DNA from: Clostridia bacterium
GTDB taxonomy: Bacteria; Bacillota; Clostridia; UBA1381
Reading direction: 5' to 3'
Assembly (NCBI GenBank): GCA_017404065.1
Contig: JAFRDB010000016.1
Coordinates: forward strand, 1-52,503
DNA: 52,503 nt
The translations under genes and the position numbers were made by a program. This document shows positions 14,729 through 22,565 of this stretch, in pieces (positions within the stretch are counted from its first letter, which is position 1; the number at the start of each line of letters is the position of its first letter). The notes beneath the pieces are model-generated. The model worked only from the letters and a program-made list of their open reading frames with translations, had not been told where the DNA came from and made no database searches.

Positions 14729-17212
14729 ATGGAACAGTACAATGTAACCGGAATGAGCTGTGCAGCGTGCAGCTCAAGAGTTGAAAAGGCCGTTTCCGCT
14801 GTTCCGGGAGTTAAAAGCTGCGCCGTCAGCCTACTTACAAATTCAATGGGGGTTGAGGGTACTGCATCGGAAACAGATATAATCCAAGCCGTTGAAAACG
14901 CGGGCTACGGTGCTTCAAAAAAAGGAATATCCGCAAACAGAACGGTATCGGAGGATGATGTGCTAAAGGACACCGAAACGCCAAAGCTCAGAAAACGTCT
15001 CATACGCTCTCTTATAGTTCTGTCAGTGCTGATGTATTTTTCAATGGGCCATACGATGTGGGGCTTTCCGGCACCCGCAGCCTTTAATAATTACGTCTTC
15101 CTCGGTGTATTTGAAATGCTTCTTGCTATTATCATTATGCTGATAAATGCGAAATTCTTCACCGGCGGCTTCAAATCCCTTTTCAGCGGACATCCCAATA
15201 TGGATACGCTTGTCGCTCTCGGTTCAAGCGCCTCTTTCGGTTATTCGTTAGCCGAACTGTTCATAATGATACTTGCACAGGGCAGCGGCGAGCATGAAAT
15301 TGTTATGAAATACGGAATGAATCTGTATTTTGAATCTGCAGCGATGATACCCACACTTATCACGGTAGGGAAAATGCTGGAATCCATGTCAAAGGGACGG
15401 ACTACCGACGCTCTGAAGGGGCTTATGAAGCTCGCTCCGAAAACCGCGATCCTTTATCTGGACGGCGAGGAGCGCGAGGTCGGCATCGAAGAAGTCAAAG
15501 AAGGAGATATATTCGCAGTAAGACCGGGCGGCAGCATTCCCGTTGACGGAGTTGTTGTATATGGCTCAACTTCTGTAGATGAAGCTGCTCTCACAGGCGA
15601 AAGCATACCCGTTGACAAGGAAGAAGGCTCTGCGGTTTCGGCAGCAACAATAAATAAATCGGGATATATCCGATGCCGCGCCACAAGAGTCGGTGAAGAT
15701 ACCACGCTCTCACAGATAATAAAAACCGTATCGGATGCAGCGGCTACAAAAGCGCCTATCGCGCGGATAGCCGATAAAGTCTCCGGGATATTCGTCCCTG
15801 CTGTTATGGTAATAGCCCTATTAACACTTATCGGCTGGCTGATAGCAGGCAAAGAGTTCGGTTTTGCCATTGCAAGAGCTATATCCGTACTCGTTATCAG
15901 CTGCCCCTGCGCTCTGGGGCTTGCCACTCCCGTGGCGATAATGGTCGGGAGCGGTGTGGGCGCTAAAAACGGCATTCTCTATAAAACAGCGGCTTCTCTT
16001 GAAGCTGCCGGCAGAGCAAATATAGTCGCGCTTGATAAGACAGGGACCATAACCGAGGGCAAACCGGATGTTACGGACATACTGCCTTTCGATATTAGCG
16101 AAAATGAACTGCTCACTTATGCTGCGGCTCTTGAAGCAAAAAGTGAACACCCTCTTGCAAAAGCGGTAATCGCAAGAACAACAGGTATGATTATTCCCGA
16201 AGTCACAGATTTCAAAGCGCTTGCCGGAAACGGTTTTTCGGCTGTACGTGACGGCGAGATACTTGACGGCGGAAGCTATAAGTATATCTCAGAGAAGTAT
16301 GATATCCCCTCGGAATATATCGCAAAAGTAACTAATCTGTCCAACGAAGGAAAAACACCTATGCTGTTTGCAAAGGGCGGAAGCTTTATAGGCATTATCG
16401 CTGTCGCAGACACGATAAAAAGCGACTCACAAGCCGCTGTAAAAGAGCTTAAGGGCATGGGTATAAACGTATTTATGCTCACGGGTGACAATGAACGCAC
16501 AGCCAAGGCGATAGGCATACAGGCAGGCGTTGACAAGGTTATAGCAGGTGTTCTTCCCGACGGCAAATCGAAGAAAATATCCGAGCTGAAAAATCAAGGC
16601 AAGGTCATCATGGTCGGTGACGGGATAAACGACGCTCCCGCGCTGACTTTGGCTGATACGGGCATAGCAATAGGCGCAGGCGCAGATGTCGCGATAGATG
16701 CCGCCGATATTGTTGTTATGAAGAACAGACTGACGGATGTTTCCGCCGCAATACGTCTGAGCCGGGCAACTATCAGAAATATCCACGAAAATCTTTTCTG
16801 GGCATTTATATATAATGCCCTATGCATACCGCTTGCAATGGGTCTGTACGGCGTTGAAATGAAGCCTGCATACGGCGCGGCGGCTATGGCAATGTCAAGC
16901 TTATGCGTGTGTATGAATGCTTTGAGACTGAATTTAGTTAAGATACATGACGCAAGTCATGACAAGAAAATAAAAGCAAGAAAAATCAAAATGGAGGAAA
17001 AGGCTATGACAAAGACATTAAAAATTGAAGGTATGATGTGCGAGCATTGTGAAGCAAGAGTCAAAAAAGCTCTTGAAGCTATTGACGGGATTGAAAATGC
17101 CGCCCCCGACCACAATTCAAATTCTGCGGTTATTACGATCAGCAAGGATGTCCCCGTTGATGTGATAAAAGCCGCTATTGAAGCACAGGATTATACTTTT
17201 GTCGGAATGTGA
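14729..17212 (+). CDS. copA: Copper-exporting P1B-type ATPase with C-terminal CopZ-like domain
   Basis: An 827-residue inner-membrane Cu(I) exporter. Domains in order: an N-terminal HMA domain ('GMSCAACSSRV', C11 and C14), membrane helices from about 95, the actuator loop 'DEAALTGESIPVDK', the transport motif 'SCPCALGLATP' (C392, C394), the phosphorylated D436 in 'DKTGTITEG', 'SEHPLAKAV' in the nucleotide domain, and 'GDGINDAPALTLAD' (D631). The last 68 residues form a second HMA domain with CxxC at C771 and C774. That placement is unusual, as extra HMA domains normally sit at the N-terminus. It follows csoR by 16 bases and shares its promoter. Confidence 0.95.
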   Translation: MEQYNVTGMSCAACSSRVEKAVSAVPGVKSCAVSLLTNSMGVEGTASETDIIQAVENAGYGASKKGISANRTVSEDDVLKDTETPKLRKRLIRSLIVLSVLMYFSMGHTMWGFPAPAAFNNYVFLGVFEMLLAIIIMLINAKFFTGGFKSLFSGHPNMDTLVALGSSASFGYSLAELFIMILAQGSGEHEIVMKYGMNLYFESAAMIPTLITVGKMLESMSKGRTTDALKGLMKLAPKTAILYLDGEEREVGIEEVKEGDIFAVRPGGSIPVDGVVVYGSTSVDEAALTGESIPVDKEEGSAVSAATINKSGYIRCRATRVGEDTTLSQIIKTVSDAAATKAPIARIADKVSGIFVPAVMVIALLTLIGWLIAGKEFGFAIARAISVLVISCPCALGLATPVAIMVGSGVGAKNGILYKTAASLEAAGRANIVALDKTGTITEGKPDVTDILPFDISENELLTYAAALEAKSEHPLAKAVIARTTGMIIPEVTDFKALAGNGFSAVRDGEILDGGSYKYISEKYDIPSEYIAKVTNLSNEGKTPMLFAKGGSFIGIIAVADTIKSDSQAAVKELKGMGINVFMLTGDNERTAKAIGIQAGVDKVIAGVLPDGKSKKISELKNQGKVIMVGDGINDAPALTLADTGIAIGAGADVAIDAADIVVMKNRLTDVSAAIRLSRATIRNIHENLFWAFIYNALCIPLAMGLYGVEMKPAYGAAAMAMSSLCVCMNALRLNLVKIHDASHDKKIKARKIKMEEKAMTKTLKIEGMMCEHCEARVKKALEAIDGIENAAPDHNSNSAVITISKDVPVDVIKAAIEAQDYTFVGM
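17006..17212 (+). CDS. Possible free CopZ made by internal initiation within copA
   Basis: Inside the copA frame, GGAGG at 16993-16997 lies 8 bases before an in-frame ATG at 17006 (CopA residue 760). Translation from there gives a 68-residue protein that is exactly one HMA domain, with 'GMMCEHC' as the copper site, the size of a stand-alone CopZ chaperone. The codons before it spell a lysine-rich linker. The likely reading is a former csoR-copA-copZ operon in which copA lost its stop and fused, while copZ kept its start. Whether both forms are made cannot be told from sequence. Confidence 0.5.
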   Translation: MTKTLKIEGMMCEHCEARVKKALEAIDGIENAAPDHNSNSAVITISKDVPVDVIKAAIEAQDYTFVGM

Positions 17213-17298
17213 CTTATTATTTTTATTCCCTTGAAAGACAAAACCATGTCCGGATCGGAATGCTTGGCTTCAAACAAAGAAGCTGAACAGTATGTATC

Positions 17299-18294
17299 AT
17301 GAGAACTATAAATAAATTGTATGTTGAACTGACCTCGTTATGCAATCTGAATTGCAGTATGTGTTTTCGCAATAATTGGTTTGACGAGAAATATTCGCTT
17401 ATGGGACACAAAACGGCTGAAAAGGTAAAACAAATCCTGGTTTCGGGCGTGGCTGACGAGGTCTTTTTCGGCGGAATGGGTGAACCGCTTTTATATAACG
17501 GAGTATGCGACATGATTTCTTTAGCGTCAAGAAACGGAATGAGATCAGAACTAATAACCAATGCAGTAATGTTAGATGCAGAAACCTCGGAAAGGCTTGT
17601 GAAAAGCGGAATAAACACCGTATGGATATCCATGGACGGCTTTTCAAAAGAAGAATATGAAAAAGTGCGAAGAGGTAGCTTGTTTGAAAGAATAATTTCA
17701 AACATCGAGGATTTTAACCGCACACGGCAAAACACAAAATTGGGCATTACCTTTGTGATGATGAAGGAAAATCTTCCGGAGCTTGATAAGATAAATGAAT
17801 TTGCCGACAGGTATAATGTTGATTTGATCAACTTGAGCCATGTCATTCCCTGCAATGAACTGCCGGAAAATGATTCGATATACGCCTTGCCGTACCGCAC
17901 AGGCAAAATGCATCGGTTTGACAAAAACGAGACATACAAAAAAAGACTTGACTACTGCCCGTTTGTTGAGGATAATGTCTGCTTTATCCGGCATGACGGC
18001 GAGGTTTTTCCTTGTATGCAGCTATTGCATAATTCCTTCACATACCTATACACCGAAAGAAGAAAGAGCTATGCACACTCATTCGGCAACATAAATCATG
18101 ATGATATCAGACAAATATACGGAGGCGAGGAGTATGTGGAGTTCAGGGAAAGGGTCAAAAAATTTGAGTTTCCGTGCTGCACAATTTGTCTTGGTTGCGA
18201 GGACAGAAAAGAGAATTTGAAGGATTGTATGTATAACAAGGCACCAACCTGCGGCGCGTGTCTATGGGCGCAGGGGCTGGTCAGATGTCCTTAA
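17299..18294 (+). CDS. Radical SAM/SPASM protein, tungsten-oxidoreductase-maturase-like
   Basis: This 331-residue enzyme has the radical SAM cluster C15, C19 and C22 in 'CNLNCSMCFRNNW', a glycine motif 'FFGGMGEPLL' and a cysteine-rich SPASM tail: 'DYCPFVEDNVCFIRHDGEVFPCMQ' and then 'CCTICLGCEDRKENLKDC' and 'PTCGACLWAQGLVRCP'. The tail closely recalls the maturases found beside tungsten aldehyde:ferredoxin oxidoreductases. No such oxidoreductase lies in the window, so the partner must be distant or the enzyme does something else. The ribosome site is weak. It lies 86 bases after copA and ends at a strong terminator. Confidence 0.75.
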   Translation: MRTINKLYVELTSLCNLNCSMCFRNNWFDEKYSLMGHKTAEKVKQILVSGVADEVFFGGMGEPLLYNGVCDMISLASRNGMRSELITNAVMLDAETSERLVKSGINTVWISMDGFSKEEYEKVRRGSLFERIISNIEDFNRTRQNTKLGITFVMMKENLPELDKINEFADRYNVDLINLSHVIPCNELPENDSIYALPYRTGKMHRFDKNETYKKRLDYCPFVEDNVCFIRHDGEVFPCMQLLHNSFTYLYTERRKSYAHSFGNINHDDIRQIYGGEEYVEFRERVKKFEFPCCTICLGCEDRKENLKDCMYNKAPTCGACLWAQGLVRCP

Positions 18295-18300
18295 ATAAAT

Positions 18301-18341
18301 TCGAAAAGGGTCTGCCCTCTTTTGCGCAGACCCATTTTCGA
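18301..18341. terminator. Bidirectional intrinsic terminator
   Basis: TCGAAAA-GGGTCTGC (18301-18315) pairs with GCAGACCC-ATTTTCGA (18326-18341). A-rich and T-rich edges let it serve the radical SAM gene on the plus strand and also the minus-strand cation transporter gene, which ends at 18433. Confidence 0.8.
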
Positions 18342-18432
18342 TTTAGATTTGTGTATTGAATTCAAACAATTAGATTTTCGGGCATCCTCTCCTGTAATCA
18401 AAATACAAATCGGTTTCACTTGAAGATTTATT

Positions 18433-19560
18433 TTATGCGTCAATATCGGGAATGATCTGTAATGTATAGTCGGGATATTTTGCCTGAACTTCTTTTGTGA
18501 GGGTGTTTACTGCTTCGCTCCGGTCAATATCAAAGCTGAGGACAACATCAAAACGCATTTTTTTGCTTTCAGTATCAGCATTGAACCCATGCATCTGCAA
18601 TGCCCAATCATGACTCAGCACCGTTTCATGAACATCGTTGCGGATTTTTGCTGCTTCATCATCAGAGGTGTTATATGAATAAACACCGATGCCTGTCAGA
18701 ATTACTCCGCTTTCATTATAAACCTTCATCTGGATCCGCCGTGTCAATTTGTCCACTTCATCGACCGTCATTGTGTCAGGCAGTTCGACATGAACGCTTG
18801 CGTAGTTTTTATTCGGCCCATAATTATACATGATCAGATCATACGCGCCACGCACTTCTGTTTCCTCACATATAAGGCGTTTTATTTCTGCAACTTCCTC
18901 TTTATCGCCACGCTTTCCGAGAATGTCGTTAAGCGTTTCGCTCATCATTTCAAGTCCTGCCTTAATGATTATTATTGAAATAACAACAGCGACATAAGCC
19001 TCAAGCGAAATGTGCCATATCAAATATATAATTGCCGATAGGAGCACCGATGCGGACAGTATGGCATCAAACAAGGCGTCTGACCCTGAGGCGACCAATG
19101 CGCCTGATTTGTGTTTTTCGCCCTGCTTCTTCACATATTGTCCAAGTATGAGCTTTACAACGATTGCAACTGCAATTATAACAAGCGAAACCATACTGTA
19201 ATCCACCGCCTCGGGGTGAATTATTTTTTTGACAGACTCAACAATAGATGTTATACCGGCATAAAGCACAATTGCCGCAACGATCATAGAGCTCAGATAT
19301 TCTATTCTGCCATACCCAAGCGGGTGCTTTTTATCCGGCTGTTTTGCCCCGAGCTTAGCTCCGATTATAGTGATCACCGATGACAACGCATCGGAAAGAT
19401 TGTTTACCGCATCAAGCGTTACAGCTATTGAATTGGAAATAACTCCGACTGCCGCTTTGAAAACTGCCAAGAGAACATTTGTTATAACACCTATAACACT
19501 TGTTTTCACTATGGCTTTTTCTCTTTTAGCCGAAAGCGATTCCATGTTTTCGTTCGACAT
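18433..19560 (-). CDS. Cation diffusion facilitator family metal transporter
   Basis: A 375-residue secondary metal exporter. Six membrane helices fill residues about 15-210; 'DALSSVITIIGAKLGAKQPDKKHPLGYGRIEY' joins helix 2 to the family's 'HPLGYGR' loop, and 'SGSDALFDAILS' on helix 5 supplies a metal aspartate. The C-terminal 150 residues form the cytosolic ferredoxin-like domain ('GAYDLIMYNYGPNKNYASVHVELP') plus an added module ending in 'YPDYTLQIIPDIDA'. The substrate is probably Mn, Fe or Zn. I chose the ATG at 19560 after GGAGGG. It is 21 bases behind the MBL-rubredoxin gene and shares its transcript. Confidence 0.92.
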   Translation of the reverse strand: MSNENMESLSAKREKAIVKTSVIGVITNVLLAVFKAAVGVISNSIAVTLDAVNNLSDALSSVITIIGAKLGAKQPDKKHPLGYGRIEYLSSMIVAAIVLYAGITSIVESVKKIIHPEAVDYSMVSLVIIAVAIVVKLILGQYVKKQGEKHKSGALVASGSDALFDAILSASVLLSAIIYLIWHISLEAYVAVVISIIIIKAGLEMMSETLNDILGKRGDKEEVAEIKRLICEETEVRGAYDLIMYNYGPNKNYASVHVELPDTMTVDEVDKLTRRIQMKVYNESGVILTGIGVYSYNTSDDEAAKIRNDVHETVLSHDWALQMHGFNADTESKKMRFDVVLSFDIDRSEAVNTLTKEVQAKYPDYTLQIIPDIDA

Positions 19561-19581
19561 TTTATTTCCCTCCAAATTTAA

Positions 19582-20523
19582 TCATGCCATATTAAATTTA
19601 TTCTTGCTTTGTTTGCATCTCGGACACTTAAAGTCTTCGGGCAAATCTTCAAAAGCTATGCCGTCATGCTCCGCAGGATCATAAACATATCCGCATACAG
19701 AGCAGACATATTTTCCGCTTGCTTTATTTTCAAAAAAATCCACTTCGGCAAGAACGGTCGGAACGGGATCGTCCAAATCCATAACTCGCTTTGCTTCAAG
19801 GCTTTCATAGCCCTGCGGTGTATGTGTTCCGCAGTATACGGTAGGATGATTTGAGATAAACTCACGTACGCGGTCAAGCGTCAGGCGAGCGGCTTCCCTA
19901 TCCTCAAACACTATTGACAGTTTATTTTCATACAATGCTTCATCAACGTATGTGACATCCCCGTGAAGCATATAGAAAAGCCCCTCATTTTCAACGATCA
20001 CTATGCTGTTGCCGTTTGTATGACCTTTTGCCTTGATGTAATAAACACCATCGCTGATTTTTTGGGATTCGGGGAAGTTATAATATTCACCGTCTGTGAA
20101 TTTTACGGGAATGATATTTGTGAGCCCCTTCAATTCGTCTGCCGATACTTCATCACTGTTTACATAAATTTTCGCATTCGGGAAGGATTTGAGCTCGCCG
20201 GAATGGTCGGCGTGCTTATGTGTCAGGAGAATTTTTGTCACCTGCTCCGGTTTGTATCCCAATGCCTTGAATGCATCCATGTAACTGCTGATATCTTTGC
20301 CTGTAAAAAGTGGACTTGTTTCATTCGGCACTTCCTCGGGAGTTCCCGCGGGTATTCCCGTATCAACGAGAATCACCTCGCTGCCTGTATCGATCAGGTA
20401 GTTTTGCAGACTGCCACGATACCTTATTTGCGGGTCATATTTATCCGCACCGTCATCGCCGCCAAACACGAACGGTTGCGTATAAAAGCCGTCTTTTCTG
20501 AATTTTACTGCTTTAATGATCAT
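19582..20523 (-). CDS. Metallo-beta-lactamase fold hydrolase with C-terminal rubredoxin
   Basis: A 313-residue fusion. Residues 1-255 form a metallo-beta-lactamase fold with the metal motif 'THKHADHSG' (H102, H104, D106, H107), a later 'GHTNGNS' and 'MLHGDVTY', and 'YCGTHTPQG'. Residues about 268-313 form a rubredoxin with CxxC pairs '[10 protein letters not shown]' and 'CPRCKQSK'. Rubredoxin tails on this fold suggest electron transfer, as in flavodiiron proteins, but no flavin domain is present here. The substrate is unknown. The neighbouring CDF exporter hints at a link with iron or oxidative stress. Confidence 0.88.
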   Translation of the reverse strand: MIIKAVKFRKDGFYTQPFVFGGDDGADKYDPQIRYRGSLQNYLIDTGSEVILVDTGIPAGTPEEVPNETSPLFTGKDISSYMDAFKALGYKPEQVTKILLTHKHADHSGELKSFPNAKIYVNSDEVSADELKGLTNIIPVKFTDGEYYNFPESQKISDGVYYIKAKGHTNGNSIVIVENEGLFYMLHGDVTYVDEALYENKLSIVFEDREAARLTLDRVREFISNHPTVYCGTHTPQGYESLEAKRVMDLDDPVPTVLAEVDFFENKASGKYVCSVCGYVYDPAEHDGIAFEDLPEDFKCPRCKQSKNKFNMA

Positions 20524-20552
20524 TTTTATGTTTTCCTTTCTTTTTTTCTTAA

Positions 20553-20581
20553 ATTATATCATAATTGAATGTATTTTACAA
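20553..20581 (-). promoter_or_regulatory. Promoter of the MBL-rubredoxin / CDF operon
   Basis: On the minus strand TTGTAA (20576-20581) and TATAAT (20553-20558) are 17 bases apart, about 30 bases before the start codon at 20523. Confidence 0.7.
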
Positions 20582-20667
20582 TGCTATATGCAAAATAACG
20601 TGCTGAGAACTAAATTTCTGCCGATTTTTTGATATTTATTTTAATATTATCAAGTTCTGACCTTATC

Positions 20668-22254
20668 CTAACCGCTTTTTAAGGATATTTTCAGCTCAAA
20701 GACCCTTTCCGCCGTACTACATTCAAGTATATATATGGGGATCATATCGCCGTCATGTCCGGTATACTCTGTCTTTATCACGTTAAAAGCCCTGTCCACC
20801 GTCATCCCGCCCACAAATGTAGAGTTGTTTTTGATCTTCGGTTCTATACGACTTATAAAGCGCTCTGTGATACTTTCCGCATTCTCAAAGCTATCCCGCA
20901 GTATGATTTCGTTATCACATATATTTATCTCCCGTATCAGCTTTATACCGGCTCCGTATGCGCCGCCGATCGACAGACGCGCGCGCCTGTTACCGCATTC
21001 AAACAGGTCACAGGCAAACTCCGCTCCGGTACGCTGCTCCCCTCCGTTTATAACGGGGACGTTGTGTCCGAGAGATGAGCAGCAAAGAAAGCCGTATCGC
21101 GTCTTATCGTCAAAGTATCCGTCAACATACTCACCGCTGCCAAGCTCGCAAAGAAGCTGTCCGGTCCGATCGGCAACTATGAAGCTGCCAACGTCATTAT
21201 GGTTATGCGGTTCATTGTTGCATCCGCCCTTAACCGAAAAAGTAAAGTTCTCGCCGTGATACACATAAATTTGAGATTTATTATATATGGTCTCGCGCAT
21301 CGGCGCTGTATCATATACCGGCATATACAAAAACGATCTGATATAATACGGCAGTCTGCCGCAGTCGTCGACGCGTTCATGCTTGCAGACCGGCGCGAAT
21401 ATCTCTCCCGGATATATACTGCAGATCAGTCCCGAAAGACCTGCAAGCGGCATGGCATCAGATGAGCAGTCCGCATAATTAACGGCTCCGCCTGCCATAT
21501 ACATACTTATTCCGAAACGGGCAAGGCGGCGAACCTTGTCCGAAGCTGTTATATCAACACCTGTTCGTTCTTTCAGCAGCTCCGCAAAAAAAAGATAAAA
21601 GCCAAAGCCATAGCTCCAGTACTGGACACCCTCAAGACAAGCGCCATCCTCCCCTATTCCTCTAAGATATGCTGCCATAGCCTTCATTATACACTCCGGT
21701 ACAGGACGGTTTCTATAAAGATAAACCATGCCTATACATCCGCCGCACACAGCAGACCAGTTGTGCTCTGCTGTCTCCCAATGGAAGCGGCGAGTTTCGA
21801 AAACGGAAATAACGCGGTCTGTGACCTCGTTCTCTATCAGGCTCAAATCCTCCTCAGGCAAAGCATCTGACAGTAAATACGCAATTTCTGTGAGCATCAT
21901 GGCAGTTTCAGCGGCAAAAAGATCGATCTCCCGCGTCGGATCCTCTGATGATATCGTATGCGCAGGCAAAGCCCACGAGTATTCCTCACATACCGCCCTA
22001 AGCAATTCCCTCAGCTCGTCAAGATATGCGTCACCATACGCCTTATACATCATCAGCGTCCCGCAAATACGCCTGCGACGGTCAAAAAATAATTTTTCAT
22101 AGCCTATCCTTTTGCCCGTCCTCGCAAATTCACCGTATTCATCCCGGGATATATCACGAACAACATCACAGTGATATTTCTCGTAGAATATACGTATTTC
22201 CTTTTTCTCACTTTCCGAAAGCGTTAACCGATCAAAGAGTCTTTTTATCATCAT
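20668..22254 (-). CDS. Heparinase II/III-like polysaccharide lyase family protein
   Basis: A 528-residue protein with the two-part layout of the heparinase II/III group: an alpha/alpha toroid (about 1-310, with 'WETAEHNWSAVCGGCIGMVYLY' and 'ACLEGVQYWSYGFGFYLFF') and a beta-sandwich (about 330-528, starting at 'KSQIYVYHGENFTFSVKGG'). The conserved 'EPHNHNDVGSFIV' and 'LGHNVPVINGGEQ' carry the histidines typical of the family. No signal peptide is seen, so it probably acts on oligosaccharides in the cytosol. I chose the ATG at 22254 (22251 is equally possible) after GAGAGGG; a longer frame to 22386 would pass through a long hairpin. The substrate, probably an acidic glycan, cannot be named. Confidence 0.78.
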   Translation of the reverse strand: MMIKRLFDRLTLSESEKKEIRIFYEKYHCDVVRDISRDEYGEFARTGKRIGYEKLFFDRRRRICGTLMMYKAYGDAYLDELRELLRAVCEEYSWALPAHTISSEDPTREIDLFAAETAMMLTEIAYLLSDALPEEDLSLIENEVTDRVISVFETRRFHWETAEHNWSAVCGGCIGMVYLYRNRPVPECIMKAMAAYLRGIGEDGACLEGVQYWSYGFGFYLFFAELLKERTGVDITASDKVRRLARFGISMYMAGGAVNYADCSSDAMPLAGLSGLICSIYPGEIFAPVCKHERVDDCGRLPYYIRSFLYMPVYDTAPMRETIYNKSQIYVYHGENFTFSVKGGCNNEPHNHNDVGSFIVADRTGQLLCELGSGEYVDGYFDDKTRYGFLCCSSLGHNVPVINGGEQRTGAEFACDLFECGNRRARLSIGGAYGAGIKLIREINICDNEIILRDSFENAESITERFISRIEPKIKNNSTFVGGMTVDRAFNVIKTEYTGHDGDMIPIYILECSTAERVFELKISLKSG

Positions 22255-22332
22255 GCATCCCTCTCTATAGCGGTTTCTTATATGATACATCGTGTTGAGA
22301 TCAATGTGGTTTTTATACACAGTCTGGGTCTG

Positions 22333-22395
22333 TATCGAAATAATGGCGGTTAGCAACCGGCTTTTCAGCCGATGGCTAATCGCCATTTTTCGATA
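22333..22395. repeat. Long near-perfect hairpin
   Basis: A stem of about 29 bp (TATCGAAATAATGGCGGTTA... pairs with ...TGGCTAATCGCCATTTTTCGATA) closes on a TTTC loop. It lies 80 bases upstream of the heparinase-like gene, either within its leader or as an intergenic palindromic element. Confidence 0.7.
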
Positions 22396-22443
22396 TACTT
22401 ATATTTGTGATATAAATATCTGTTTAGCGTAAAAGCTGGGGAT

Positions 22444-22537
22444 GCAAGGGGAACGCAGTTCCCCTTGCGATAACTAAACTCCCCCCCAAGATTGGTGGGG
22501 CAGGGGGGTTGACCTCTCCACGCTTAACTGAAATTTA
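22444..22537. repeat. Palindromic intergenic block downstream of the SGNH gene
   Basis: A perfect 11-bp hairpin GCAAGGGGAAC-GCA-GTTCCCCTTGC (22444-22468) is followed by C-run/G-run words at 22479-22509 and by TTAACTGAAATTTA (22524-22537). The last word marks the edge of repeat blocks elsewhere in the window. The hairpins may also end transcription from the esterase gene. Confidence 0.6.
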
Positions 22538-22565
22538 GTTTTGATACAACCCCTCTTATAACTTA

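Noticed and set aside
22255..22386. 44-residue N-terminal extension of the heparinase-like protein
   Set aside because: The extension runs through a long hairpin, while a good ribosome site precedes the ATG at 22254.
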